From the NCBI GenBank assembly GCA_023454175.1, contig JAEXRW010000025.1:310001-374000 (forward strand): a stretch of 64,000 nt of DNA. The letters run 5' to 3'. Of this stretch, positions 1-9,467 are shown in pieces. Numbering within the stretch: the first letter of the stretch is position 1; every line of letters starts with the position of its first letter. The DNA comes from Bacillota bacterium (GTDB lineage: Bacteria; Bacillota; Clostridia; Christensenellales; JAEXRW01). A program made the position numbers and the translations under genes. The notes beneath the pieces are model-generated. The model made no database searches. It was given only the letters and a program-made list of their open reading frames with translations, and was not told the DNA's origin.

Positions 1-688
1 TGCTTTTCGGCGGCACCACTCCGCCCATCAACTCGCCTAGATTGATCAGCTGGCCCGTGCCGGGGATCTCGATACCCATGGAGGACGAGTCCTCGACCTC
101 CACTTCCACCGACATATGATCCAGCTTGCCGTTCCGGAGGTCATTTGTCACCTGATCTCGACGCTTGAGCATCGCTTCCTTTTCCTCATTGGACATTTCC
201 GGTTCCTTGGGCTGGGACTGGCCGAAGAGCATGGCGAGTGCGTTGGGCGATGGCGCAGCCTTTTTCTTAGGTGATGTAGCGAGGATATCGATCAGCCTTT
301 GTTCGGCGAGAAATTCCGCCTGCGTCGATACGGTTTCCAGCTTCTGCGCCTTTACCAGCCGGATGGATGCCTCCACCAGGTCCCGTATCATGGACTCCAC
401 ATCCCGCCCCACGTATCCGACTTCCGTGAATTTGGTGGCTTCCACTTTGATGAAAGGGGCGCTCATCAGTTTTGCGAGCCTGCGGGCGATCTCCGTTTTT
501 CCCACCCCGGTAGGCCCGACCATAATGATATTTTTCGGGGTTATTTCATCCTGCATGTCCTTGTCCAGAAGCCTGCGGCGGTAGCGGTTGCGCAGGGCTA
601 TGGCTACGGCGCGCTTGGCCCTGGCCTGGCCGACGATATATCTATCCAGCTGTTCCACGATCTGTCTCGGTGTCAAATCCTTGCTCAT
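1..688 (-). CDS. hslU: ATP-dependent protease ATPase subunit HslU (5' part, runs off the window)
   Basis: AAA+ unfoldase that feeds substrates to the HslV peptidase in the cytoplasm. The first 229 codons are visible. Walker A GPTGVGKT lies at about residues 58-65, followed by the family-typical [17 protein letters not shown] stretch, and then the start of the charged I-domain insertion after about residue 125. The ATG at 688 lies 15 bases after the hslV stop, so the two are cotranscribed. The C-terminal half (Walker B, sensor regions, HslV-binding tail) is outside the window, so it cannot be checked for intactness. Confidence 0.96.
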   Translation of the reverse strand, partial: MSKDLTPRQIVEQLDRYIVGQARAKRAVAIALRNRYRRRLLDKDMQDEITPKNIIMVGPTGVGKTEIARRLAKLMSAPFIKVEATKFTEVGYVGRDVESMIRDLVEASIRLVKAQKLETVSTQAEFLAEQRLIDILATSPKKKAAPSPNALAMLFGQSQPKEPEMSNEEKEAMLKRRDQVTNDLRNGKLDHMSVEVEVEDSSSMGIEIPGTGQLINLGELMGGVVPPKS

Positions 689-703
689 CTTTTATTCACG
701 CTC

Positions 704-1234
704 CTACACTTCCTCGATGGTAATATTGTCATTTGTAAAGACGCATATGCTGCTGGCGATGATCATGGCCTTGTGGACGATATCCTTTACGCCCAAGTCG
801 GTATTTTCCACCATGGCCCGCGCGGCTGCCAAAGCGAAAGAACCGCCCGAGCCGATCGCGACCACACCGTCATCGGGCTCGATCACTTCCCCGCTGCCGC
901 TGATGATCAAAAGATGCTCGTCGTTTGCTGCGATGAGCATGGCTTCCAGCCTGCGGAGCACCTTGTCATTGCGCCATTCCTGCGCCAGCTCCACGGCTGC
1001 ACGCTGAAGGCTGCCCCCAAACTGTTCGAGTTTGCCCTCAAAGCGTTCACACAGGGTGAATGCGTCGGCTACAGAGCCTGCAAACCCCACCACGACTTTG
1101 TCATGGTACAGGCGCCGGACTTTTTTGGCTGTATGCTTCATGATGGTATTCTGGTTGAAAGTGACCTGGCCGTCCCCTGCCACTGCGCATTTGCCGTTTT
1201 TCCGAACGGCTACGATGGTTGTTCCTTCGTACAT
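704..1234 (-). CDS. hslV: ATP-dependent protease proteolytic subunit HslV
   Basis: N-terminal-nucleophile threonine peptidase of the two-component HslUV protease. The 176-residue length is normal. The conserved TTIVAVR block begins at residue 5 after MYEG, so the catalytic threonine must be exposed by removing a four-residue leader. The GDGQVTFNQ and [13 protein letters not shown] blocks are family-typical. The ATG at 1234 overlaps the trmFO 3' end by 25 bases, indicating translational coupling. The order topA-trmFO-hslV-hslU is a standard Bacillota arrangement (often followed by codY, beyond this window). Confidence 0.97.
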   Translation of the reverse strand: MYEGTTIVAVRKNGKCAVAGDGQVTFNQNTIMKHTAKKVRRLYHDKVVVGFAGSVADAFTLCERFEGKLEQFGGSLQRAAVELAQEWRNDKVLRRLEAMLIAANDEHLLIISGSGEVIEPDDGVVAIGSGGSFALAAARAMVENTDLGVKDIVHKAMIIASSICVFTNDNITIEEV

Positions 1235-2574
1235 TTCTCCATCTCCCCATTTACTTGGATTATATCTGTTTCAATATATTCTTCGATAGCTTTTATTATT
1301 TTCACGGATCGCTCCGTGTAATGTGCATACTTGGCTTTTTTGCTGCCATACCGTTTAGCCTCCGCAGCCACGATGCCGAAGTTTGCATTCATCGGCTGAA
1401 AATCCCGCGCAGGATGGTTCACCACATAATTCACCAGGGCCCCCAGCACTGTTTCCCGCGGAAACGGCGGAGGGGTTTTTCCTTTTATCCTGCATCCCAT
1501 CATGATGCCCGCATACATCCCGCTGGCTGCGGACTCCACATAACCTTCAACGCCCGTGAGCTGGCCCGCAAAAAAGATACCGGGGCGCTCCTTCAGCGAT
1601 AAATCCATATTCAAAGCACCGGGCGAACGGATATACGTATTCCTGTGCATCACACCGTATCGCGCAAAACGGACGTTTTCCAGGCCCGGGATCATGGAAA
1701 ACACGCGCCTTTGCTCGGGCAGCTTCAGCCTTGTCTGGAAGCCGACCATGTTGTACAGCGAGGCAGCGGTATCGTCCTGCCGCAGCTGCACCACTGCAAA
1801 CGGTTCCTTCCCCGTCCTCGGATCGATCAGCCCTTTGGGCCTCAAAGGACCGTACGCAAGCGTCAGGTACCCTCTTTTGGCCAGCGATTCCACCGGCATG
1901 CATGCTTCGAATACCTTCTGCTCCTCAAACCCTTGTACGGGGACTGTTTCGGCTTCGACCAGGGCTTTTACGAACCCATCGTATTCCGTTTCATTCATGG
2001 GGCAGTTGATGTAGTCATTGCCGTGCCCGTACCGTGAACCGGAGAAAACTTTTTCCTTATCGATGGAATCTGCAAGCACGATGGGCGCTGCCGCATCGTA
2101 AAAATAGAGGTTGTCCCTGCCGACTAGTCCGCTGATCGCATCCGCCAATGCTCCCGTCGTCAGGGGACCGGTGGCGATGATGCAATCCCCTTCAGGGATC
2201 TCCCTGATTTCGCCACACTTGATCTCGATGTGTTCCGCCCTGCCGACGGCTTCCGTGATGGTTTGTGCGAATCGTTCCCTGTCCACCGCCAGCGCCTCCC
2301 CGGCGGGGACACGGCAGGCTTCGGCCGCATCCATCGTCAGGGATCTCAGTATCCGCATTTCCTCCTTCAGCAGGCCGCATGCGTTGGAGGGGCTGTCGGA
2401 CTTCAGGGAGTTGCTGCAGACCAGTTCTCCGAAATACGGGCTATGGTGGGCGTCCGTCAGGCTCCCGGGTTTGATGTCCACCAGGCAAGTGTCGATATGC
2501 ATCCTGTTCAGCTGCCACGCAGCCTCGCAACCGGCCAGTCCCGCACCGATGACAGTCACGCTAGCCTTGCTCAT
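1210..2574 (-). CDS. trmFO: Methylenetetrahydrofolate-tRNA-(uracil-5-)-methyltransferase TrmFO
   Basis: Folate- and FAD-dependent enzyme that makes m5U54 in the tRNA T loop. The N-terminal dinucleotide-binding motif GAGLAG sits at about residues 10-15, and the [15 protein letters not shown] and [18 protein letters not shown] blocks identify TrmFO rather than its GidA/MnmG relative. The frame is open to 2601, but the ATG at 2574 gives the canonical [12 protein letters not shown] start and overlaps the topA stop by 14 bases. Length is 454 residues, normal for the family. Confidence 0.96.
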   Translation of the reverse strand: MSKASVTVIGAGLAGCEAAWQLNRMHIDTCLVDIKPGSLTDAHHSPYFGELVCSNSLKSDSPSNACGLLKEEMRILRSLTMDAAEACRVPAGEALAVDRERFAQTITEAVGRAEHIEIKCGEIREIPEGDCIIATGPLTTGALADAISGLVGRDNLYFYDAAAPIVLADSIDKEKVFSGSRYGHGNDYINCPMNETEYDGFVKALVEAETVPVQGFEEQKVFEACMPVESLAKRGYLTLAYGPLRPKGLIDPRTGKEPFAVVQLRQDDTAASLYNMVGFQTRLKLPEQRRVFSMIPGLENVRFARYGVMHRNTYIRSPGALNMDLSLKERPGIFFAGQLTGVEGYVESAASGMYAGIMMGCRIKGKTPPPFPRETVLGALVNYVVNHPARDFQPMNANFGIVAAEAKRYGSKKAKYAHYTERSVKIIKAIEEYIETDIIQVNGEMEKCTKEQPS

Positions 2575-4723
2575 CCGAAGCCTTCTTCTTGTCCGATGCA
2601 AAGGATCTTTCTTTGCATGCTTCGTTGGTGCACTGCCTGTAAGCGCGGTTGTTCCTACCCCATTTCAAGACCATGTTCCCGCCGCATTTGGGGCATTTCT
2701 CCGCCACAGGAGCATACCAGGATATGTATTTGCAGCCGGTATCCTCGCATTTGAAATACGTCTTTCCCTTGGATGAGCGCAGTTTTAATACAGTTTTCCC
2801 GCAGTCGGGGCACGGTACGTCCAGCTTTTCAAGGAGCGGTTTGGTCGTCTTGCATTCCGGATAACGCGGGCAGGCCAAAAACTTGCCGAACCGCCCGGAT
2901 TTGATGATCATCTGGGATCCGCAGCTGGGGCACACCTCCTGGCTGACCTCGTCGGGCAACTTGACCTTTTCCATGTTCTTTTCCGCCTGTACGAGCTGGC
3001 TTTCAAACGGCTGATAAAATTCTGCCAGGACATTCTGCCACTGCTTGCCCCCATCTTCGATATCGTCCAGTTTTTCCTCCATGCCCGCCGTGAATTCGAT
3101 ATCCACGATCTCGTCGAAATGTTCTTTCATCAGTTCTGTCACGACTTTTCCCAGGTCTGTGGGGAAAAGATACTTGTTTTCCCGCACGACATAACCGCGC
3201 TCGATGATGGTGGATATGATGGGCGCATAGGTGCTGGGCCTGCCGATCCCCTTTTCCTCCAGCGCCTTCACCAGCGTGGCTTCGGTGTACCTGGACGGGG
3301 GCTGTGTGAAATGCTGTTCCGGTACGAGCTTTTGGAGATCCAATACCTCACCGGGTTCCAGCGAGGGCAGTATCACGTCGTCGGAATCATCGTCCTGATC
3401 GTTTACTTCCTTGTAGGCCGCGGTAAAACCGGGGAATACGATCTTGAGCCCGTTGGACCTGAATACGTAGCCGTTTGCCTCGATACTGACCGTCAGGGTA
3501 TCGTACACCGCCTCCGCCATCTGGCTGGCTATGAAACGGTCATAGATCATCTTGTACAGCTTGTATTGGTCGTTCGTCAGGGAATCCTTGATACTGGCGG
3601 GACTCCGCTGCAGGGATGTCGGACGGATGGCCTCATGCGCGTCCTGGATGCCTTTTTTCCCGCGGTACTGGTTCAAAGGCGAAGGAACGTACTCGTTTCC
3701 GTACGTTTGCCGGATGTGATCGGCGGCTTCGGCCTGGGCTTCCGACGCCACGCGTACCGAATCGGTACGGATATAGGTAACGAGGCCAGCAGCCCCCTGG
3801 CCTTTGATATCGATGCCTTCGTACAGTTGCTGGGCGATGAGCATGGTCCGCGATGCGGTGAAGCCATAGCGCCGCGAAGCTTCCTGCTGCAAAGTGCTGG
3901 TGGTATAGGGAGGGGCCGCATGCCTGGTCTTATTCCCTTTCTTTACATCGGCGACTTTATAAACGGCATCCTGCAGCCCCTGAAGGACCTTCCGGGCCGC
4001 AGACTCGTCCGCCAGTTCCATTTTCTTTTTGGTATCCCCGTAAAATTTTGCGGTGAATGCCTTTTTGCTTTTGGGCTGTGAAAGCAGCGCGTCGATGGAC
4101 CAGAATTCCCTGGGGACAAAGGCCTGGATCTCGTTTTCCCGGTCGCATATGATGCGCGTCGCCACGGATTGCACGCGGCCGGCGCTCAAGCCCTTCCGTA
4201 CCTTTTTCCAAAGGATCGGGCTGATCTTGTACCCCACCAGGCGGTCGAGGATGCGCCGCGCCTGCTGCGCATTGACGAGGTTCATATCGATGGTACGGGG
4301 GTTTTCCAGCGCCCGCTTGATGGCTTGCTGCGTGATTTCATTGAATTCGATCCTGCGCGCCTCATCCAGGGGGATTTTCAGTGCGGTCGCGATATGCCAG
4401 GAGATGGCCTCGCCTTCCCTGTCAGGGTCGGTTGCAAGAAATACCTGGCTTGCCGATTTGGCCTGTTCCTTGAGGCGTTCCAGGATCTCCCCTCTCCCTT
4501 TCATCGTGACATACCTGGGCTGGAACCCATTCTGGGTATCCACGCCCAGCTGGCTCTGCGGCAGGTCACGCACATGTCCGTTGGAAGCCAGGACATTGTA
4601 TCCCTTGCCCATGAATTTGCTGATCGTTTTCGCCTTGGCCGGTGATTCCACGATCACGAGACTGCCATTCTTGATCCTGTTTTCCTCACCCTGCGGCGAT
4701 TCTTTTTGGTTCTGGCCGGGCAT
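2561..4723 (-). CDS. topA: DNA topoisomerase I (type IA)
   Basis: Relaxes negative supercoils by transient single-strand cleavage. The Toprim domain begins near residue 20 (SLVIVESPAKAKTI), with the acidic metal motif TDPDREGE at 98-105. The active-site tyrosine is Tyr317 in YIRTDSVR. Three C-terminal four-cysteine zinc ribbons follow from about residue 590 (CPSCG..., CPDCG..., CPKCG...). The 720-residue length is normal for Bacillota. The ATG at 4723 is preceded by GGAGGG. It sits between dprA and trmFO. Confidence 0.97.
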   Translation of the reverse strand: MPGQNQKESPQGEENRIKNGSLVIVESPAKAKTISKFMGKGYNVLASNGHVRDLPQSQLGVDTQNGFQPRYVTMKGRGEILERLKEQAKSASQVFLATDPDREGEAISWHIATALKIPLDEARRIEFNEITQQAIKRALENPRTIDMNLVNAQQARRILDRLVGYKISPILWKKVRKGLSAGRVQSVATRIICDRENEIQAFVPREFWSIDALLSQPKSKKAFTAKFYGDTKKKMELADESAARKVLQGLQDAVYKVADVKKGNKTRHAAPPYTTSTLQQEASRRYGFTASRTMLIAQQLYEGIDIKGQGAAGLVTYIRTDSVRVASEAQAEAADHIRQTYGNEYVPSPLNQYRGKKGIQDAHEAIRPTSLQRSPASIKDSLTNDQYKLYKMIYDRFIASQMAEAVYDTLTVSIEANGYVFRSNGLKIVFPGFTAAYKEVNDQDDDSDDVILPSLEPGEVLDLQKLVPEQHFTQPPSRYTEATLVKALEEKGIGRPSTYAPIISTIIERGYVVRENKYLFPTDLGKVVTELMKEHFDEIVDIEFTAGMEEKLDDIEDGGKQWQNVLAEFYQPFESQLVQAEKNMEKVKLPDEVSQEVCPSCGSQMIIKSGRFGKFLACPRYPECKTTKPLLEKLDVPCPDCGKTVLKLRSSKGKTYFKCEDTGCKYISWYAPVAEKCPKCGGNMVLKWGRNNRAYRQCTNEACKERSFASDKKKASDEQG

Positions 4724-4754
4724 ATTTGCACATCCCTCCGGTGAATTACAGGGC

Positions 4755-5852
4755 TTATTTGCTCAGGGAAAAGAGCCGCCCCGGAAACTGCTTTATTATT
4801 CCTCGTAATTCCAGCATTGTCAAGGCAGTATTCAGGCTTTGCGCATTTGCTCCTGAATTATTCATGATTTGTTCAAAATATGCATCCCCTCCCGCGAGGT
4901 ACCGGACAATCGCGGATTCGACCTCGTCCGTCACCAATGCGGAGATCTGCTCGAATGCAGCTTTCGTTACTTTTTTCCCGTAACGCATCAGGATCTGGTC
5001 GGAACCCATCAAAAGCTCCGCCGCCCCGTCCCGGATCAACGTATTGGTTCCCGTGCTCGTCGCCGAATTGATGTTTCCCGGCAGCGCATAGACGTCCTTT
5101 CCCTGCTCCAGCGCGTAACCGGCGGTGATCAGCGCCCCGCTTTTATCGCCTGCCTCGATGATGATGGTGGCGTCGCACATGCCGCTGATGATCCTGTTCC
5201 GCGCGGGAAAGTACTGGGAAATGGGCTGCGTGCCCGGGGCATACTCGGATAATATCGCACCATTTTCAATGATCGCATCGTAGAGTTTCCTGCTTTCCGG
5301 CGGATAAACGACATCGACGCCGCATCCCAGCACGGCTACTGTCTTTCCCCCTGCGGACAATGCCCCTTCATGTGCCTCGCTGTCGATGCCGCGCGCCATC
5401 CCCGATACGATGACGACTCCCTCGCCTGCCAGTTCGCATGCGATCTTCCGGGTGCTTTCCTTTCCGTACCGCGTGCATACACGTGTTCCCACGATGGCCA
5501 CCGAACGATCGAAATCGAGCGGAAAGGATCCTTTCTTGTATAAAACAGGCGGGGCATCGGTGCACTCCGCCAGCAATGCCGGATAATCGGGATTCAGGCG
5601 GCAGACGGCCGCGATCCCGCTTTTTTCGAGCGACCTGAAAAGGCTGTCGATATATGCGTCGTTGCGGCACGCAAAAAGGTTCGAAGCGGGTATGCCGCCC
5701 AATGATTCCAAGGCGGGATCACCGGCCCGGGCATTTTCATAGACGCTTTTTGCATCGCCGTATTGGGCGATCAGCGTATAGAAACGCTTCACACCGATCT
5801 TGTCGATGCTGGAAAGCCATATCCAGTATTTTTCCTGCTCCGTGTATTCCAT
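4755..5852 (-). CDS. dprA: DNA-processing protein DprA/Smf
   Basis: Loads RecA onto incoming single-stranded DNA during transformation. The N-terminal helical domain is followed by the Rossmann-like core: GTRVCTRYG, SGMARGIDSEAHEGAL, and FPARNRIISGM, which contacts DNA. The last 60 residues look like the winged-helix (DprA_WH) tail. Length is 365. The ATG at 5852 has GAGGGG about nine bases upstream. It follows the comM-like gene, a common pair, which suggests competence potential although no uptake-pilus genes are visible here. Confidence 0.95.
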   Translation of the reverse strand: MEYTEQEKYWIWLSSIDKIGVKRFYTLIAQYGDAKSVYENARAGDPALESLGGIPASNLFACRNDAYIDSLFRSLEKSGIAAVCRLNPDYPALLAECTDAPPVLYKKGSFPLDFDRSVAIVGTRVCTRYGKESTRKIACELAGEGVVIVSGMARGIDSEAHEGALSAGGKTVAVLGCGVDVVYPPESRKLYDAIIENGAILSEYAPGTQPISQYFPARNRIISGMCDATIIIEAGDKSGALITAGYALEQGKDVYALPGNINSATSTGTNTLIRDGAAELLMGSDQILMRYGKKVTKAAFEQISALVTDEVESAIVRYLAGGDAYFEQIMNNSGANAQSLNTALTMLELRGIIKQFPGRLFSLSK

Positions 5853-5879
5853 CGCAAGACACCCCTCAAAGGCTAATGC

Positions 5880-7424
5880 CTAAATGGAAAAGCCCCAGTA
5901 TTTCCGATCCAGGCTCCGGTATTGTATAGCTTCGGCCACATGCGCCGCCGTGATATTTTCGCACCCGTCGATATCGGCGATGGTCCGGGCCACCTTCAAT
6001 ACCCTGCCATAGCCGCGGGCCGACAGATTCAGCGTGGTAAACGCCTTTTTCAGTAGTTCCCGCCCCGGCTCGTCTGTTTTGCAGTGTTTGCCGATGAGCT
6101 TGCTGTCCATCTGTGCGTTGCAGTAGACACCGTCATGCTTCAGCCTGTCCACCTGCCGCTGCCTGGACTCGTTGACCCGCGCTTTCACAACGGCGGATTT
6201 ATCCCCGTCGCCTTCGCCCGAAAGCTGCTGGAAGGATACGGCCCCCATTTCGATCTGGATGTCGATGCGGTCCAGCAGGGGCCCGCTGATCCTCCCCAGG
6301 TAACGCTGGATCTGCAGGGGGGTGCACCTGCATTCCTTTTCCGGGTTTCCGTAATTCCCGCACGGGCAGGGATTCATGGAGGCTACCAGCATGAAACGCG
6401 CCGGGTAGGTGGTGTTGGCGTTGATGCGGGCCACCGTGATCTCCCCGTCCTCCAGCGGCTGGCGCATGGCCTCCAGCGCGCCCCGTTCAAACTCGGGAAG
6501 CTCATCCAGGTACAGCACGCCGTAATGCGCCAGGCTCACTTCCCCCGGTTTTGCCGTGGCGCCTCCGCCTGTGAGCGCGACCAGGGAGATGCTGTGGTGC
6601 GGGGCGCGAAAGGGCCTATCGGTCGCAATGCCCACCGGCATCTGCCTTTGCCCGCCCGCCACCGAGTGGATCTTGGTTATTTCCAGCGCTTCATCAAAGG
6701 TCAGGTCGGGCAGGATGGAAGGGATGCTTCTGGCCAGCATGGTTTTCCCGGACCCCGGAGGCCCGATGAAAAGGATATTATGGCCGCCGGCAGCTGCGAT
6801 CTCAATGGCGCGTTTTGCGCTCTGCTGCCCCCTGATCTGGGAAAGGTCCGTGGAGAAGGAAACGTTATGGCTGATGGATTCCCAGGGTATGAAATCCTGG
6901 GAGGGCATCGTATCATCGCCTCTGAGATGCTTCACCAGCTGGTCCAGTCTGGATGCTGGCAGGATGTGGAGGCCTTCTATGTATGCCGCTTCAGGCGCAT
7001 TGGGGGCGGGGATCACGAGATGGATCAGGTCCTTCGTTTTGGCGTCGATCGCCACAGGCAGGATGCCGTTTACGGGGCGTATCTCGCCGTCCAGCGACAA
7101 TTCACCGAGGAAGACCAGGTTTTCGATGGCATCCTTCGGTATCTGGCGTGTGGCCGCGAGAAGCCCGACTGCTATGGGCAGGTCATAAAGGGTGCCTTCC
7201 TTCCGGGTATGCGCTGGCGCCAGGTTTACGGTGATGCGCTGCATGGGAAATTCCAGCCCGCTGTTGCGTATGGCTGAGCGCACCCTGTCCTTGGATTCCT
7301 TTACCGCCGCATCGGGCAGCCCCACGATCTCAAAGGCAGGCAAGCCGTTGGAAATATCCACTTCGACCGTGATGGGATAGCCTTCGATGCCATTGAGCCC
7401 GTAACTGAGCAAGCGAGCAAGCAT
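5880..7424 (-). CDS. YifB/ComM family Mg-chelatase-like AAA+ ATPase
   Basis: ComM is a hexameric helicase that promotes branch migration during natural transformation; non-competent bacteria also keep homologues. The N-terminal ribosomal-S5-like fold has the VEVDISNGLPAFEIVGLPD motif near residue 20. Walker A GPPGSGKTMLARSIPSILP is near residue 222, and a Cys-rich NPCPCGNYG...CRC insert near 355 is typical of the family. The C-terminal domain contains LSARGYGRVLKVARTIADI. The 514-residue length is usual. It lies immediately upstream of dprA in the same transcription unit. Confidence 0.94.
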   Translation of the reverse strand: MLARLLSYGLNGIEGYPITVEVDISNGLPAFEIVGLPDAAVKESKDRVRSAIRNSGLEFPMQRITVNLAPAHTRKEGTLYDLPIAVGLLAATRQIPKDAIENLVFLGELSLDGEIRPVNGILPVAIDAKTKDLIHLVIPAPNAPEAAYIEGLHILPASRLDQLVKHLRGDDTMPSQDFIPWESISHNVSFSTDLSQIRGQQSAKRAIEIAAAGGHNILFIGPPGSGKTMLARSIPSILPDLTFDEALEITKIHSVAGGQRQMPVGIATDRPFRAPHHSISLVALTGGGATAKPGEVSLAHYGVLYLDELPEFERGALEAMRQPLEDGEITVARINANTTYPARFMLVASMNPCPCGNYGNPEKECRCTPLQIQRYLGRISGPLLDRIDIQIEMGAVSFQQLSGEGDGDKSAVVKARVNESRQRQVDRLKHDGVYCNAQMDSKLIGKHCKTDEPGRELLKKAFTTLNLSARGYGRVLKVARTIADIDGCENITAAHVAEAIQYRSLDRKYWGFSI

Positions 7425-7445
7425 TTGTAAAAACCCCCGTAAGAA

Positions 7446-9467
7446 CTACAGGAAAAACACCCAACTCGGCAACCATCTCAAAACATCAGAGAAGTAGTTT
7501 TTCTGCGCAGGCACCCCCGATAATATCGGGTAAAAAAGTGCAAAGAGCAAAATGGCTACCCCCATGAAAGCATACGTCAGCCACTTCGCCCTGGGGTAGC
7601 GTGTCTCGATGCGCCGCACGCAGTATGCAGCCAGCAGGATGACAAACGGGACACTGGCAAAATAGTGATAAATAAAAGTCGCGCGCGTAATGAAGACCCA
7701 GGGGATGAATTGTGCGGCCAGGCCGATCAATACAAACACCAGCATCCGTCTTTCCTCGCCTTGCCTGCGGAAAACGGAGAAAATGCAGAAAAATGCGGCC
7801 GCCGTCCCGGCCCACCAGACCACGGGATTTCCGAAAGAGGATATCGATGAGATGGCGCCCGGAATGCCCGTATCGGACTGGTAATAAAACCAGATGGGCC
7901 TGGCGTCCAGGATCCAGGTGATCCAGATGGATTCATAGGGGTGCCGCGCAGTCAGCGTGCTGTGGTAATTGAACATGTACTTCTGCCAATCCCACACCGT
8001 TTTGAGGTCGGTGGCGACCGTGCCGGACGACCTGGATTGGATAAATGTTGCAGTGCCTACAACGATTGGTACCAAAAGACAGACGCCGATTGCGCAAAGC
8101 AGCGTGACCCATGAGGTTCTTTTGCGGATCGTGAGGAAAAAAAGTGTGCCGAGGCTCAATACGGCATAGGCAGCTATCCAGATGCAGGACCGGATGAAAT
8201 CGGGCATCAGTTCTTTCGGGCTGCCCTTTACCATCATGTACGGGAAATACGCCAGAAAATAGATCATGGACGGGATAATGATGAAAAGCACGATGGAATA
8301 TGCCAGCGTAATGCAGGTGTATTTGGCAAATACGTTGATGGCATGCTCCATCACCGCCTTGTTTTCACCCTCCGCGGTGGAAACGTTCAGCTTTGAATAT
8401 TGGTACTCCCTCCACCTGCGCCAGAGGGAGAGGACGAGGATAATGGCCAGTCCCACTCCGGCATACAGGTCGATCCACTTGCACGCGCTCCCGATGCCAA
8501 ACATCAGGCCCGACAGGCCCAGCATCGTAAGAGTCTTCCCCAGGCGTTCCCTGTAAAAGCTCATTTCATAATATCGGTACATGAAATAGTACATCAGCAG
8601 GATAAAGATCACGCCGTATGTATCGATGGTCGCAATCCTTGTCTGGGTGAAGTGCATGAAATCAAAGGTGAAAAGGACCGTCGCCAGTGAAGCGTATTTC
8701 GTCTCCCGGAGGATCCTTTTTGCGAGGATGTAGATCACCGGCACCATCAATATCCCGAATACCGTCCCCGAGAAGCGCCATCCGAAGGGATCCATGCCGA
8801 AAAGTTCGATCCCTGCCGCGATGATGACCTTTCCGAGCGGGGGATGCGTGTTCTCATAGGGGTTGATCTGCTCGATGTGTTCCAGCGCTGTCCTTCCATG
8901 ATATATCTCGTCAAAGTACATTTCATTCATGTATGTGGGGTGTGCGGGGACGATGGCCTGCTCGTCAAAGAGCGCATTCCCGGCTTCGGGCGTTACCTGC
9001 GCTGCCTGGAGCAGGTTCCCCTGCTTGTCCCACAGGGCCAGTTCGTTGACCCAGAGATTGCTCTGTTCAGGGGACAGCCTGATATATCTGGCGCTGATAT
9101 CCAGGGAGATCTTCTGCCATTTGTACATTTCCCCTTCCTTCAACTCGATAGCCTGCCCGTCGGACCAGGTTTTCCCGTCGTCGGAGTACTGCATGGCTAT
9201 CTCGCCTTTGGCGATGCCGTCAAAATGCCAGAGGCTTGCTATTTCCTTTGGCGCTCCAAGGTCGATCACAACGGACTCCGATACCGGTGCGTTGCGCCAT
9301 GCACTGTGTGGCGCATCCATGGAGCCCAGGTTTGTCAGGGCCACGGCAGCATAAACGAGGGTGATGACAGCCATGATGATGTAATCCCACTTGCGTATCC
9401 TTCCCTTTTGGAAATCCCTCTGCCCCAAAAGGGACCCGGCATATTTTTCGCTCGTGCTCTTCTTCAT
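7446..9467 (-). CDS. GT39-type dolichyl-phosphate-mannose--protein mannosyltransferase with an extracellular discoidin-like domain
   Basis: Polytopic GT-C glycosyltransferase predicted to transfer a sugar from a polyprenyl phosphate carrier to exported protein. TM1 spans about residues 28-46. Residues 55-155 form a soluble F5/8 type C-like domain (AWRNAPVSESVVIDLG, SLDISARYIRL). The first catalytic loop carries the paired acids FDEIYH (Asp186-Glu187) and THPPLGK, both hallmarks of family GT39, and many membrane segments follow. The ATG at 9467 has GGAGG seven bases upstream and overlaps the preceding gene's stop as ATGA. Sugar and acceptor are unknown. Confidence 0.9.
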   Translation of the reverse strand: MKKSTSEKYAGSLLGQRDFQKGRIRKWDYIIMAVITLVYAAVALTNLGSMDAPHSAWRNAPVSESVVIDLGAPKEIASLWHFDGIAKGEIAMQYSDDGKTWSDGQAIELKEGEMYKWQKISLDISARYIRLSPEQSNLWVNELALWDKQGNLLQAAQVTPEAGNALFDEQAIVPAHPTYMNEMYFDEIYHGRTALEHIEQINPYENTHPPLGKVIIAAGIELFGMDPFGWRFSGTVFGILMVPVIYILAKRILRETKYASLATVLFTFDFMHFTQTRIATIDTYGVIFILLMYYFMYRYYEMSFYRERLGKTLTMLGLSGLMFGIGSACKWIDLYAGVGLAIILVLSLWRRWREYQYSKLNVSTAEGENKAVMEHAINVFAKYTCITLAYSIVLFIIIPSMIYFLAYFPYMMVKGSPKELMPDFIRSCIWIAAYAVLSLGTLFFLTIRKRTSWVTLLCAIGVCLLVPIVVGTATFIQSRSSGTVATDLKTVWDWQKYMFNYHSTLTARHPYESIWITWILDARPIWFYYQSDTGIPGAISSISSFGNPVVWWAGTAAAFFCIFSVFRRQGEERRMLVFVLIGLAAQFIPWVFITRATFIYHYFASVPFVILLAAYCVRRIETRYPRAKWLTYAFMGVAILLFALFYPILSGVPAQKNYFSDVLRWLPSWVFFL

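Noticed and set aside
299..1321. 340-codon plus-strand open frame over hslU, hslV and trmFO
   Set aside because: Spans three minus-strand genes and their junctions without any domain signal.
7516..7530. Palindrome CCCGATAATATCGGG, also part of the rpmF terminator at 24196
   Set aside because: It lies inside the GT39 coding region, with A-rich sequence on the wrong side for termination in either direction; a shared 16-base match in 64 kb can arise by chance.
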